The notes beneath the pieces are model-generated. The model was not told the DNA's origin, did no database searches, and was given only the letters and a program-made list of their open reading frames with translations. The translations under genes and the position numbers were made by a program. Shown here in pieces: positions 42,595 to 51,620 of a DNA stretch of 58,865 nucleotides; the first letter of the stretch is position 1, and each line of letters begins with the position of its first letter. Origin of the DNA: Bradyrhizobium sp. ORS 375 (GTDB lineage Bacteria; Pseudomonadota; Alphaproteobacteria; Rhizobiales; Xanthobacteraceae); NCBI RefSeq assembly GCF_000239775.1, contig NZ_CAFI01000427.1:1-58865 (forward strand), given 5' to 3'.

Positions 42595-44367
42595 TCAAAT
42601 ACCGTGAGTCTGCAGCCAGGCCTCCAGCAGGGCTGCCTGCCAAAGCCGCGAGTGTCCCTTCGGGCTCATCTCGGCCTCCGGGTTCTGCAGCATGTGATCG
42701 ATGAACTCGCGGCGATAGAGACTGCGCGTGCGCGCCTTCTCGTCACTCAAAACATCGCGCACATAGTCCAGAAACGGCCCGCGCAGATATCGCAGCGACG
42801 GCACCGGGAAATAGCCCTTGGGGCGATCGATCACCTCCGCCGGAACGCAGCGTCGGGCTGCTTCCTTCAGAATGTATTTACCGCCATTCCGGACCTTCAG
42901 CTCCGCCGGAATGCGCGCGGCAAGCTCGACCACCTCATGATCCAGGAAAGGCACGCGGGCCTCCAGCCCGAACGCCATCGTCATGTTGTCGACCCGCTTG
43001 ACGGGGTCGTCGACCATCATGATCTCGGTGTCGATCTGCAGCACCTTGTCGACGGCGGAGGCGCCGCCGTGATCGGCGAAGAAGCGGTCGACCAGATCGA
43101 GGCTCACGTCGTCGCCAAGCATGTCTGGCGCGAGCAGCCGCTGCAGATCGGCGTGCTTCCAATCGAAATAGGCGTTCTGATATTGCTGGACGGCGTCGTT
43201 TGCCGAGAGGAAGCCGGGATACCAGCTGTAGCCGCCGAACACCTCGTCGGCGCCCTGGCCGCTCTGCACGACCTTGACGCGCCTGGCGACCTCTGAGGAC
43301 AACAGATGGAACGCGACCGTGTCGTGGCTGACCATCGGCTCCGACATCGCCCCGATCGCGTTGGGCAGCGCCTCGAGGGCGCGGTTGCCGCCGATCCTGA
43401 TCTGTTCGTGATTGGTGCCGAACGTCCGCGCGATGATGTCGGAGTAGCGGAACTCGTCGCCTCCATGCCCGCCGACCGCGTCGAAGCCGATCGAGAAGGT
43501 GCGGATGTCCTCGTGGCCAAGCTTGGACAACAGCGCGACCAGCAGCGACGAATCGAGCCCGCCGGACAGCAGCACGCCGACCGGCACGTCTGCGACGCGG
43601 CGGCGGTCGACCGCCGTCGTCATCGCATCCAGCACCGCATCCGACCATTCCTCCTGGCTCATCGCGCGATCGGTCGGGCGCAGCTCGCCGACGCTGAACT
43701 GCCAGTAGCGTTCACGACGCTGCCCCCCGTCCGGCTCGATCGTCAGCAATGTCGCAGGCTCGAGCTTCTTCACGCCGTTGAGAATCGTGCGCGGCGCCGG
43801 AACGGCCGCGTGGAAGCTGAAGAAGTGATGCAGTGCGTTTCGATCCAGCGACGTATCGACGCCGCCGCCCGCCAGCAGCGCCGGCAGAGACGAGGCGAAG
43901 CGGAAGAAGCCGGGACCTTCAGTGTAGTACAGCGGCTTGATGCCGAGCCGGTCGCGCGCGATCACGACGCGCCCGCTGTCGCGCTCCCACAGCGCGAAGG
44001 CGAACATGCCCTTGAACCGCTGCAGGCAGGACTTGCCCCAGGCATGATAGGCCTTGAGAATGACTTCGGTGTCGCCGTCGGAGAAGAATGCATAGCCCTT
44101 GGCTTGCAGCTCGGTGCGCAGCTCGCGAAAGTTATAGATGCAGCCGTTGAAGGCAATGCCCAGCCCCAGCGCCGGATCAATCATCGGCTGCTGCGCGGCG
44201 GCGGACAGATCGAGGATGCTGAGACGTCGATGGCCGAGCGCGATCCCGCCCTGGACATAGAGCCCGGCGGCATCGGGACCACGCGCCTGCATCGCATCAT
44301 TGACCCGGCCGAGCGCCGCGAGCGCGGGCTGGCCGGCATGTCTGATTTCACCACAAATGCCGCACAT
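42595..44367 (-). CDS. asnO: AsnO-like glutamine-dependent amidotransferase (N-acetylglutaminylglutamine amidotransferase type)
   Basis: The protein has 590 residues. The N-terminal class II glutaminase uses C2 (MCGICGEIRHAG), and FNGCIYNFRELRTEL and GDTEVILKAYHAWG match this family. The synthetase half has the PP-loop LLSGGLDSS (ATP pyrophosphatase) and GQGADEVFGGYSWYP. Length and many segments fit the asparagine-synthetase branch that amidates the dipeptide osmolyte N-acetylglutaminylglutamine rather than aspartate. The usual partner, the Ngg acetyltransferase/ligase, is not in the window; a GCS2 ligase takes its position. It starts 22 bases after the EgtC-like gene. Assignment to this branch is from remembered family pattern, so a different amidated product is possible. 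Confidence 0.82.
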   Translation of the reverse strand: MCGICGEIRHAGQPALAALGRVNDAMQARGPDAAGLYVQGGIALGHRRLSILDLSAAAQQPMIDPALGLGIAFNGCIYNFRELRTELQAKGYAFFSDGDTEVILKAYHAWGKSCLQRFKGMFAFALWERDSGRVVIARDRLGIKPLYYTEGPGFFRFASSLPALLAGGGVDTSLDRNALHHFFSFHAAVPAPRTILNGVKKLEPATLLTIEPDGGQRRERYWQFSVGELRPTDRAMSQEEWSDAVLDAMTTAVDRRRVADVPVGVLLSGGLDSSLLVALLSKLGHEDIRTFSIGFDAVGGHGGDEFRYSDIIARTFGTNHEQIRIGGNRALEALPNAIGAMSEPMVSHDTVAFHLLSSEVARRVKVVQSGQGADEVFGGYSWYPGFLSANDAVQQYQNAYFDWKHADLQRLLAPDMLGDDVSLDLVDRFFADHGGASAVDKVLQIDTEIMMVDDPVKRVDNMTMAFGLEARVPFLDHEVVELAARIPAELKVRNGGKYILKEAARRCVPAEVIDRPKGYFPVPSLRYLRGPFLDYVRDVLSDEKARTRSLYRREFIDHMLQNPEAEMSPKGHSRLWQAALLEAWLQTHGI

Positions 44368-44389
44368 CGCGGAACATCACTCCGTTCTT

Positions 44390-45217
44390 CTACATGCCTC
44401 CGATAACCCTCTGTGATCTCTTGCGTTCCTCGTCGAAGCCGACCGCGCCTGCGACAAAGAGCGGAACGATTTCAGCGGGTCTGGACGCACGTGCGACCAG
44501 CAGATGATCTGGCGGGACTTCGATCCAGTCCGGCTCCTTGTCGTAGGGCTCGGAGACGGCGATCACCTGATCGCCATCCTCGCGGTAGTAGAGCGAATTG
44601 GCACGATCATTGGCGGCGAAGCGGAACGCGTAGAGATCGTGGCCATTCGACAGCGCCGAGGTGAAGCGCAGATGCTCGCGCAAGCCATCCTCGTTGACGA
44701 GCTGACAGAGGTCTCGCAGCACCTTGGAGGTCGCGCCGATCGGATCCTGATCAATGCCGGCCCCGACGATGGCGAGAAACACGGCCTCGGAATCCGTCGT
44801 GCCGAGCCGCGACGGATATAAAGCCTCGGGAATCATGGCCTCGACTTTGCGCCGCAGCCTGTTCCAGCTGCCGACGAAGCCGTTATGCATGAACAGCCAG
44901 CGACCACAGGCGAAGGGATGGCAGTTCTGCCGCGTCACTGCGGTGCCGGTCGCTGCCCGGACGTGCGCGAAGAACAGATGCGAGTGCAGGTGCCGGCAGA
45001 GATAGCGCAGATTCTCGTCCGACCACGCAGGCCGCGTCTCGCGATACAGGCCCGGCTCGGGATGGTCGCCATACCAGCCGAGCCCAAAGCCATCGCCGTT
45101 GGTGCCTGCGGTGGATTCAAGCGCACGAATGCTCTGCGTCACCAGCGAATGCTCGGGCTCGGTGACATAGTGCTCGAACGCGGTCGTTTCTCCGCGATAG
45201 GCGATCCAGCGGCACAT
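44390..45217 (-). CDS. Class II glutamine amidotransferase (EgtC/YafJ-like)
   Basis: The protein has 275 residues from the ATG at 45217, preceded by GGAGGGG, so that C2 becomes the N-terminal nucleophile after Met removal (MCRWIAYRGE). Other marks are TNGDGFGLGWYG, FFAHVRAATGT, NCHPFACGRWLFMHNGF and GTTDSEAVFLAI. It lacks a synthetase domain, so it acts as a stand-alone glutaminase or gamma-glutamyl hydrolase, as EgtC does in ergothioneine synthesis. First gene of the three-gene operon; I infer it trims a gamma-glutamyl group or supplies ammonia to the pathway. Confidence 0.85.
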   Translation of the reverse strand: MCRWIAYRGETTAFEHYVTEPEHSLVTQSIRALESTAGTNGDGFGLGWYGDHPEPGLYRETRPAWSDENLRYLCRHLHSHLFFAHVRAATGTAVTRQNCHPFACGRWLFMHNGFVGSWNRLRRKVEAMIPEALYPSRLGTTDSEAVFLAIVGAGIDQDPIGATSKVLRDLCQLVNEDGLREHLRFTSALSNGHDLYAFRFAANDRANSLYYREDGDQVIAVSEPYDKEPDWIEVPPDHLLVARASRPAEIVPLFVAGAVGFDEERKRSQRVIGGM

Positions 45218-45465
45218 CCTTGCCCCTCCGGTCGGATGAATAGGAAAGAGGCGCGACCAAGGTCGCGAATGCGAGGGAGGCAGCAACGCAGCAGCGCCGG
45301 CCGCGGTTCCCGGCCCGCGGCTGCCGACCGGCGCTCACCATCGGCATTCGCCGGCGTCCGATCGACCGCATGTCGACGCGGCCAGTCCCAACGAGGAATC
45401 AGGCGAGCCTTGAGGGCAGTCTTACAACCGCGATCCTCGTGCGGCGGCGAGGCACGCCGTTGCGG

Positions 45466-45651
45466 TCACCCTGTCGGGCTGGGATTGGAATCGTGCGGAT
45501 CCGGCAACATGCCCGTGCCGGGCGTCTTATCCTCGTCCACCAGGTCCGGCCGGGCATGCGGCCCTGCCGGCGGCGGTTGATCTTTCGACGTGTTCGGATC
45601 GGCTGGTTTGCCGGATGTCCGATCTGGCGTCTCGCGGCGGTGCTCGCTCAT
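45466..45651 (-). CDS. Tiny hydrophilic protein, 61 residues
   Basis: From the ATG at 45651 the protein is Pro/Asp/Lys-rich and has no hydrophobic core (MSEHRRETPDRTSGKPADPN, later DLVDEDKTPGTGMLPDP). It looks intrinsically disordered. It follows another tiny hydrophilic gene by 34 bases. Bradyrhizobium genomes carry many such short unknown proteins. Role unknown. Confidence 0.5.
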   Translation of the reverse strand: MSEHRRETPDRTSGKPADPNTSKDQPPPAGPHARPDLVDEDKTPGTGMLPDPHDSNPSPTG

Positions 45652-45685
45652 CAATCCGTCCCGTCGGCAGGCATCTGGCAGGTGG

Positions 45686-45859
45686 CTAACGGTCCTGCTG
45701 ATAACCCTGATTGGTAGTGTTCTGCTTGAGGTTGCCCTGGCGGCCCTGGGTATCGAAGTTCTCGCGGCCGGCAACGTTGTCCTCAACCGAGATCTTCGGG
45801 TCGGAGCCCGGGCCCTTGTCGCTGCGCTGTTCGGGCGGGACTGGCGGCAGTTTGGACAT
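45686..45859 (-). CDS. Tiny hydrophilic protein, 57 residues
   Basis: Starts at the ATG at 45859 with AGGAGA at the right distance, stops at TAG 45686. It is Gln/Asn/Asp/Lys-rich and without cysteine or hydrophobic core (MSKLPPVPPEQRSDKGPGSD, later NLKQNTTNQGYQQDR). The good ribosome site and in-phase protein-like composition support it. It resembles small stress-type disordered proteins, but no family is recognised. Upstream of, and in line with, the 61-residue gene. Confidence 0.6.
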   Translation of the reverse strand: MSKLPPVPPEQRSDKGPGSDPKISVEDNVAGRENFDTQGRQGNLKQNTTNQGYQQDR

Positions 45860-45937
45860 CGGAGGTCTCCTCTTGACGCGCGCTGAGCAAACGGCGCCTT
45901 TGAAGCCAACCTCGGCCGCCGCCCGACGTTCCAGGCG

Positions 45938-46714
45938 TCACATCTTGCGGGCCACGAGCTTCATGCGCAGCTCGGAAATCGCCTCGCCGGGATTGAGCCC
46001 CTTCGGACACGCCTTTGCGCAGTTGAGGATGGTGTGGCAGCGATACAGGCGGAACGGATCCTCCAGGATGTCGAGACGCTCGCCGGTGGCTTCATCGCGA
46101 CTGTCATTGATCCAGCGCGCCGCCTGGATCAGCGCCGCCGGCCCGAGGAAGCGCTCCGAGTTCCACCAATAGCTTGGGCATGAGGTCGAGCAGCAGGCGC
46201 ACAGGATGCACTCGTAGAGTCCGTTGAGCTTGTCGCGATCCTCTTCACTTTGTCGCCATTCCTTCTGCGGCGTCGGCGTCGTGGTTTGCAGCCAGGGCTC
46301 GATCACCGAGAGCTGCGCATAGAAGTTGGTGAGATCGGGAACGAGATCCTTCACGACCGGCTGATGCGGCAGCGGCAGCAGTTGGACCGCGCCGTCCTGG
46401 TCACTCATCGATTTCGTACAGGCCAGCGTGTTCTGGCCGTTGATGTTCATCGAACAGGAGCCGCAGATGCCTTCCCGGCATGAGCGCCGGAAGGTCAGCG
46501 TCGGATCGACGTTGTTCTTGATCCAGATCAGCCCATCGAGAACCATCGGCCCGCAATCGAAGGTGTCGACGTGATAGCTGTCGAGTCGCGGATTGCCGCC
46601 GACATCCGGGTCCCAGCGATAGATGCGAAACTCGCGGAGCGTGATGCTCTTCGGCGTGGGCCAGGATTTGCCCTCCGAGATCTGTGAATTCTTCGGCAGT
46701 CTGAATTCGGCCAT
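45938..46714 (-). CDS. sdhB: Succinate dehydrogenase iron-sulfur subunit, orphan copy
   Basis: The protein has 258 residues from the ATG at 46714 with GAGGA before it. All cluster ligands are present: [22 protein letters not shown] for the 2Fe-2S centre (split by other residues), [12 protein letters not shown] for the 4Fe-4S and [14 protein letters not shown] for the 3Fe-4S cluster. It should pass electrons from SdhA to quinone. No sdhA, sdhC or sdhD is near it, and a LysR gene on the same strand precedes it by 84 bases. I infer a second copy besides the normal sdhCDAB operon, or a scattered operon. Confidence 0.9.
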   Translation of the reverse strand: MAEFRLPKNSQISEGKSWPTPKSITLREFRIYRWDPDVGGNPRLDSYHVDTFDCGPMVLDGLIWIKNNVDPTLTFRRSCREGICGSCSMNINGQNTLACTKSMSDQDGAVQLLPLPHQPVVKDLVPDLTNFYAQLSVIEPWLQTTTPTPQKEWRQSEEDRDKLNGLYECILCACCSTSCPSYWWNSERFLGPAALIQAARWINDSRDEATGERLDILEDPFRLYRCHTILNCAKACPKGLNPGEAISELRMKLVARKM

Positions 46715-46798
46715 GGCAGATCCTCGAGAGGCATTGGCCGCGACAACCGTCCGCTTTGCTCCACGTTCCTCCGCCAACGACGCGCACCAGCGTCGCAC

Positions 46799-47680
46799 TC
46801 ACGCTTCGCCCCGCTCTCGCACCAGTTTGAGCCATGCCGCAGCCGCGGGCGACAGATAGGCACCGCGGCGCCAGGCCATTGCCAGCGTCCATTCCGTGTC
46901 GGGCTCGTCGAGCAGGATGAGACGGATCGGCACCTGCGTGCGCTGGGTCGCGATCATGCGCGGCAGGAAGGCGATGCCGAGCCCGGCGCCGGCCAGCTCG
47001 GCGATGAAGTCGATCTGGGTGCTGCGGGCGGCCACGAGCGGCTCGAAGCCGTTGCGGCGGCACGCCTCGCGAATGATGCGGTTGAGCGCGAAGCCCGCCT
47101 CGAACAGGATGAACGGCGTCTCGCGCAGCTCGGCCAGCGTGATCGTGTCGCGCCGCGCCAGCGGATGATCGACCGACACCAGCGCCATCAACGGCTCGCG
47201 GCGCACGATCTGGGCGGAGAACTCATCGGCGATCGGCGGCAGCAGGCCGGCGAAATCGATGTCGCCCGCGGCAAGCAACTCGCTGAGTCGGTCGCTGCCG
47301 TGCTCGACCAGACGGATCTCGACGTCTGGATGGAGCTGGCGGTACTGCGCAAACAGCGGGGCGAACAGCGTGCTCGATCCGATCGGCGGCAGGCCGAGCC
47401 GCAGGACGCCGCGCTTCAGCCCGCGCAGCTCCTCGAGCTCCGCCTGCAGATCGTCGCGTTCGGCGAGCAGCCGGACCGCGCGCCGATACACGATCTCGCC
47501 CGCCGCGGTCATGCGACTCTTGTGGCCGAGCCGGTCCAGCAGCGGCAGGCCGAGCTCGTCTTCGAGCTGCTTGACGGCCTTGCTGACCGTCGATTGCGTG
47601 GCAAACACCACCTTGGCGGCGTGCGAGAAACCGCCCTGCCGGACTACCTCGACGAAGGTCTTGAGCGTTCGCAGTTCCAT
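46799..47680 (-). CDS. LysR-family regulator (CidR-like)
   Basis: The protein has 293 residues from the ATG at 47680 (MELRTLKTFVEVVRQGGFS, then TQSTVSKAVKQLE). It is divergent from the cidA/cidB-like pair with 110 bases between them, the classical arrangement of CidR with the CidAB murein hydrolase exporter/regulator genes. I infer that it controls cidAB. Its effector pocket part is typical and intact. The orphan sdhB follows in the same direction and could be in its transcript. Confidence 0.88.
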   Translation of the reverse strand: MELRTLKTFVEVVRQGGFSHAAKVVFATQSTVSKAVKQLEDELGLPLLDRLGHKSRMTAAGEIVYRRAVRLLAERDDLQAELEELRGLKRGVLRLGLPPIGSSTLFAPLFAQYRQLHPDVEIRLVEHGSDRLSELLAAGDIDFAGLLPPIADEFSAQIVRREPLMALVSVDHPLARRDTITLAELRETPFILFEAGFALNRIIREACRRNGFEPLVAARSTQIDFIAELAGAGLGIAFLPRMIATQRTQVPIRLILLDEPDTEWTLAMAWRRGAYLSPAAAAWLKLVRERGEA

Positions 47681-47790
47681 ATAGAGCCTCGGCATTCCAT
47701 TTTCGACTGATCTTCATTCAATCAATTCATTTTGTACATGCTGCAATGCGACATATCCTTTGCTGCAGAGACAGCCTTGGAATATCGTTT
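47681..47790. promoter_or_regulatory. Divergent cidR / cidA promoter region
   Basis: This 110-base gap is AT-richer than its surroundings (around 47700-47745) and must contain both start regions. No operator can be fixed with certainty. Confidence 0.4.
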
Positions 47791-48210
47791 ATGATGCACC
47801 GCAATATTTTCACTCCGCTTCAGCGCCTGCTGCGCCGTAACCGGCTGGTGCAGACCGGTCTGCTCGGCCTGTTCTGGACCGCCGGCGAGATCCTGGCGCA
47901 GGCAAGCGGGCTGCCGCTGCCCGGCGGGATCGTCGGCATGGCGCTGGCGCTTGCGCTGTTCCTGTGCGGAGGCCTCAAGGTGGGCAGCGTGAAACGCGGT
48001 GCCAACTGGATGCTGGCCGAGATGCTGCTGTTCTTCGTCCCGGCCGTACTGGCGCTGCTCGATCATCGCGAGCTGTTCGGCCTGCTCGGCCTGAAGATCT
48101 TCGCAATCATCGCCGTGAGCACCACCGCCGTGATGTGCGTGACCGCGCTGACCGTGGACCTCTGCTATCGCTGGACCGAACGTGATGACGGCCGCAGCGT
48201 TGTGGCGTGA
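47791..48210 (+). CDS. cidA: CidA/LrgA-family holin-like membrane protein
   Basis: The protein has 139 residues from the ATG at 47791, with four hydrophobic helices. Family marks are LPLPGGIVGMALAL and the RGANWMLAEMLLFFVPA segment. CidA/LrgA proteins form inner-membrane oligomers implicated in export of pyruvate/acetoin-linked metabolites and in autolysis control. It overlaps the cidB-like gene by about 26 bases, so they are translated together. An earlier in-frame start at 47746 adds a Cys-rich tail that looks non-native. Confidence 0.85.
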   Translation: MMHRNIFTPLQRLLRRNRLVQTGLLGLFWTAGEILAQASGLPLPGGIVGMALALALFLCGGLKVGSVKRGANWMLAEMLLFFVPAVLALLDHRELFGLLGLKIFAIIAVSTTAVMCVTALTVDLCYRWTERDDGRSVVA

Positions 48211-48895
48211 ACCGCTGGTCCAGGCGGCGGTCTGGTCGCTGGCGACGATCCTGCTTTATGTGGTCGCCAAGCGCGTACACCGGCGCTGGCCGCGCTGGTG
48301 GCTGATGCCGCTCGCGGTGGCGCCCGCGCTGCTGATGATCGCAGCCCTTGCGCTCAACGTCTCCTATCGCGACTACATCCGTGGCACGCACTGGCTGGTG
48401 GCGCTGCTCGGGCCGGCGACGGTCGCCTTTGCCGTGCCGATCTATGAGCAGCGCGCGCTGATCCGCCGCCGCTGGCCGCTGCTGCTGGCCGGCATGGTCG
48501 CCGGCAGTCTCACCGCCGTTGCGACCAGCTGGGCGCTCGCCTATGTACTCGGCATCGACGGTGAGCTGCGGCTCAGCCTTTTGCCGCGCTCGATGAGCAC
48601 GCCATTCGCCATGGAGGTGTCCGGCGAGATCGGCGGCAGCCCCGACCTCACCGCCATCTTCGTCGTGCTCACGGGCATCATTGGCGCGGCCGTCGGTGAC
48701 GTGGTGCTAGCGCGGCTGCCGCTGCGCTCGACGCTCGCCAAGGGCGCGCTGTTCGGCGTCGGCGCGCACGGCGCCGGCACCGCGCGCGCCCATCAGATCG
48801 GCCGGGAGGAAGGTGCGATCGCCGGGCTCGTGATGGTGCTGGTGGGGCTCATGAACGTTGCGCTGGCGCCGCTGATCATTCAGCTCATGAAGTAG
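48185..48895 (+). CDS. cidB: CidB/LrgB-family membrane protein
   Basis: The protein has about 236 residues with seven or so hydrophobic helices. The family signature is the SMSTPFAMEVSGEIGG segment and the GVGAHGAGTARA motif near the C-terminus. It is the partner of the CidA-like protein. A GTG start three bases earlier is also possible. Together with the divergent LysR gene it completes a cidR-cidAB set, linked in other bacteria to acid/overflow metabolism and cell lysis. Confidence 0.88.
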   Translation: MTAAALWREPLVQAAVWSLATILLYVVAKRVHRRWPRWWLMPLAVAPALLMIAALALNVSYRDYIRGTHWLVALLGPATVAFAVPIYEQRALIRRRWPLLLAGMVAGSLTAVATSWALAYVLGIDGELRLSLLPRSMSTPFAMEVSGEIGGSPDLTAIFVVLTGIIGAAVGDVVLARLPLRSTLAKGALFGVGAHGAGTARAHQIGREEGAIAGLVMVLVGLMNVALAPLIIQLMK

Positions 48896-48899
48896 CCGC

Positions 48900-49730
48900 T
48901 CAGCGGCGCGCGAGCGAAGCGATCCAGTTGCTGATCTCCGCCTGGCGCAGCGCGTCGTTCGTAACGTCCTGATCCAGCCCGAGCCGCCACACGAGATCGC
49001 GTCGGGCACGGTCATGATGCAGCGCTGCGAGATCGGTCGCGTAGCGCTCAAGCTCCGCCATATCCGCGAAGAAGCCTTCCTCGAGCAGCGGCTGCCCGAG
49101 GCGCCTGATCACCCAGGCAACGTCCTGCAGGCTGAATTCCGGGTGATACTGCACGCCCCAGAAACGGCCGCGGCCGCTGCGGATCTCCGCGGCCTGCACC
49201 TCGCTCATCGCATTGCGCGCCGTCACCGTCGTGTCCGACGGCAGCCTGGTGACGATGTCGCTGTGGATGGCCGGCGCATCGAAGACCTCGTTGCGCGCCG
49301 CGTGCAAGGGATGACCGCGGCCGGCCTCGGTCAGCACGACCTTGCGCGCGAAGCCGACCTCGCGGCCGGCCGGATTGAGCGACACCTCGCCGCCGGCCGC
49401 CACCGTCGCCAGTTGCAGCCCCCAGCACGAGCCGAACATCGGCACGCCTTGGGCAAAGATTGCTCGTACCAGCTCGATCTGGCGCAGCGCTTCCGGCTCG
49501 CGCTGATAGATGTTGAGCGCCGAGCCGGTGATGACGATGCCTTGATACGCCTCGATCGGCTGCGGCAACGCCGCGCCCGCATCGGCAGGCGTGGCGATGT
49601 CGACCTCCGCGTCAGGCGCGAGCGCGCGCAACACATCAGCATAGCTTTCAGATGGCGATTGTCCCGCGACCTCCGCCCAGCGGCGACGGCCGGCGAGCGA
49701 GTTGCCCTCGAGCACGAGCAGTTTCAACAC
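48900..49730 (-). CDS. Class I glutamine amidotransferase-like protein
   Basis: The protein has 276 residues. The GATase1 triad is intact: C102 in MFGSCWGLQLA, H196 and E198 in GVQYHPEFS. The N-terminal LLVLEGNS and IVITGSALNIYQRE fit the GMP-synthase-like group that stands alone and hydrolyses gamma-glutamyl or glutamine-like substrates. The C-terminal 60 residues are helical. It converges on cidB with only four bases between the stops. Substrate unknown. Confidence 0.85.
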   Translation of the reverse strand: MLKLLVLEGNSLAGRRRWAEVAGQSPSESYADVLRALAPDAEVDIATPADAGAALPQPIEAYQGIVITGSALNIYQREPEALRQIELVRAIFAQGVPMFGSCWGLQLATVAAGGEVSLNPAGREVGFARKVVLTEAGRGHPLHAARNEVFDAPAIHSDIVTRLPSDTTVTARNAMSEVQAAEIRSGRGRFWGVQYHPEFSLQDVAWVIRRLGQPLLEEGFFADMAELERYATDLAALHHDRARRDLVWRLGLDQDVTNDALRQAEISNWIASLARR

Positions 49731-49761
49731 CAGGCCAGTCTCCGCATCTTCATTCGCAGTC

Positions 49762-50592
49762 TCACGGATTGAGAACGCCGCGCAGGAACTGAGCGCTCCG
49801 CTCCCGCACCTCGGGCCGGTTCAGGATCGTGTGAACATCGGCGTCGATCACCACGACCTCAGCCCTCGGATCATCTTTCAAGGCCGCCGCGCAGGAGCCG
49901 GTCACCGCGCGGTCCTTGTTCCAGGGGTTGGCCGCCGAAAAATACGGATCGCGCGCCGAGATCGCATTGAGTACCGGCTCCTTCGCACCGATGCCGAGCT
50001 TCGGCGCAGTGACGAAATAATTGTCCTCGCAGGACCAGGAATAGATCAGCCGCGCGGCGACGTCCTTGCCGGCATAACGGCCGACCGCTACGGAGCCCTC
50101 GCTGGTGCCGGCGAGCACGAGGCGCTGGCGATCGACCCAGCTCCAATCACGCGACGTCTTCAGCGCGTTCTCCAACTCGGCCAGCCGCAAGGTGTGAACG
50201 CGCTCATAGGTCGCGACGTCGACCGGCGACGTGTAGGTGAGCCGGTCAGGGATCGCGAGGCTGTCGGGTGCAACCGAGGCGACGCCGAGTTCGTCGGCCA
50301 GCCAGACCTGAAACTCCTTCACGGCCGGAGCCACCCCGCTCGAGCCATGCATCACGACCACAAGCGGCGCGATGCCGATCACGTCTGGCGCATCTGCGGC
50401 GTGCCCCTCCCAGCGCCGCCCGCCGGCCAACGTCGCCGGCAGCACGAGATTGGCCTTGGTCCAGGTCAGCGCGAGATTCTCCGACGATGGCTCCAGCACC
50501 GAGCCCTTCGTCTCGCCAGGCTTGTCGGCGGCGAGGACGGCCGTGGCGAACAGCAGCGCTGAAGCGGCCGACAGACAACGGGACAGGATCAT
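49762..50592 (-). CDS. Exported alpha/beta hydrolase (dienelactone-hydrolase-like)
   Basis: The protein has 276 residues. I chose the ATG at 50592 because AGAGGTG is about nine bases before it and the signal peptide then starts properly (MILSRCLSAASALLFATAVL, cleavage near AA-DKPG). The hydrolase marks are VVVMHGSSGVA, the nucleophile elbow GTSEG (LAGTSEGSVAVG) and His in DADVHTILN. A WSCEDNYF stretch and CAAAL supply two Cys that may pair in the periplasm. Substrate unknown. It precedes the GATase gene on the same strand. Confidence 0.8.
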   Translation of the reverse strand: MILSRCLSAASALLFATAVLAADKPGETKGSVLEPSSENLALTWTKANLVLPATLAGGRRWEGHAADAPDVIGIAPLVVVMHGSSGVAPAVKEFQVWLADELGVASVAPDSLAIPDRLTYTSPVDVATYERVHTLRLAELENALKTSRDWSWVDRQRLVLAGTSEGSVAVGRYAGKDVAARLIYSWSCEDNYFVTAPKLGIGAKEPVLNAISARDPYFSAANPWNKDRAVTGSCAAALKDDPRAEVVVIDADVHTILNRPEVRERSAQFLRGVLNP

Positions 50593-50768
50593 CGCCAACA
50601 TCACCTCTTGCACGGCGCAAACACAGCACACTCCGGGCGTTGATCTCACGACGTCGAGCCCGGCACAAGCCGATGGCCGCCCGAACCCCGCAGAGCGCCC
50701 ATGCAGGCGCGCCGCAATCGGTGGCCGAAGCCTGACGTCGCGGCATCCTGCGATGAGCAATGATTGAG

Positions 50769-51620
50769 TTACTGCTTGCCAAGATGAGCTGCCAGAAAAT
50801 CATGCATCTCGGCGGTCGAACGCTCGGTCGCGTCCGCGTCGTATTTCAGCCAGTGGCCGTACAGCGACCGGCCTGGTCGGGGCGTATCGAAGGAATGATA
50901 GGCACCAGGATAGACCTGGAGCTTCACGGGAGCCCCTTTGTCCGGGCGCAGCGACATCCATTTCTGGCAATCCTGCGCAGGGGTCCAATCGTCCTTGTCA
51001 CCAATCAGGATCAGCGTCGGCACCGCCAGCCATTTCGACGCGACACCGCATCGGGGGTAGTAGGCGACTGCGACCTTGAAGGTCAGGTCATCGGGAACGT
51101 CATAGATCTTGACATCATGCGTCGAGGCGAGCCGCATCGCCGCCATGGCTCCCTGCGAGGAGCCGACAACGCCGATGCGCGTCCGATCGACGAAGGGGAC
51201 GGAAGCGAGATAGGCCATTGCTCCCCAGGCGTCGGCCTGGCGATCGAGCGCCGGACGCGTGCAGGCCTGCGCGAGTCCGCGCGCGCCGAAGCTGTCCACG
51301 GCCAGCACGACGTAGCCCCATCCGGTCAGCATCCGTGCGAAACGCTGGCGCGTCTGCTCGCTCAGGCCGGCACATCCATGCAGATAGACGATCGCCGCGA
51401 ACGGGCCATCGCCCGCAGGCTTCGAGAGATAGCCGCCGATGGCCTGCGTCGAACCACCCACCATCTCGCCACGTTCCAGGGCCATGCGCTGCTGGAGTTG
51501 GCCGACGACGTAGGGTGCAGAGTTGAACGTGACCGGCTCATCGAGGCTCTGAGCTGCAGCGCGCTCCGTCGGCAAAATCAGAGCGATCAGCAGTGCGACG
51601 CTCAACCCGAACCGATGCAT
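50769..51620 (-). CDS. Exported dienelactone-hydrolase family protein
   Basis: The protein has 283 residues from the ATG at 51620; the frame continues far upstream but loses protein character. A signal peptide (MHRFGLSVALLIALILP, cleavage after AAA near residue 23) is followed by VYLHGCAGLSEQTR, the nucleophile elbow GSSQG, Asp in IGDKDDWTP and His in AYHSFDTP. Such enzymes cleave lactones or esters in the periplasm. Together with the next exported hydrolase it forms a pair about 180 bases apart, of unknown substrate. Confidence 0.82.
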   Translation of the reverse strand: MHRFGLSVALLIALILPTERAAAQSLDEPVTFNSAPYVVGQLQQRMALERGEMVGGSTQAIGGYLSKPAGDGPFAAIVYLHGCAGLSEQTRQRFARMLTGWGYVVLAVDSFGARGLAQACTRPALDRQADAWGAMAYLASVPFVDRTRIGVVGSSQGAMAAMRLASTHDVKIYDVPDDLTFKVAVAYYPRCGVASKWLAVPTLILIGDKDDWTPAQDCQKWMSLRPDKGAPVKLQVYPGAYHSFDTPRPGRSLYGHWLKYDADATERSTAEMHDFLAAHLGKQ

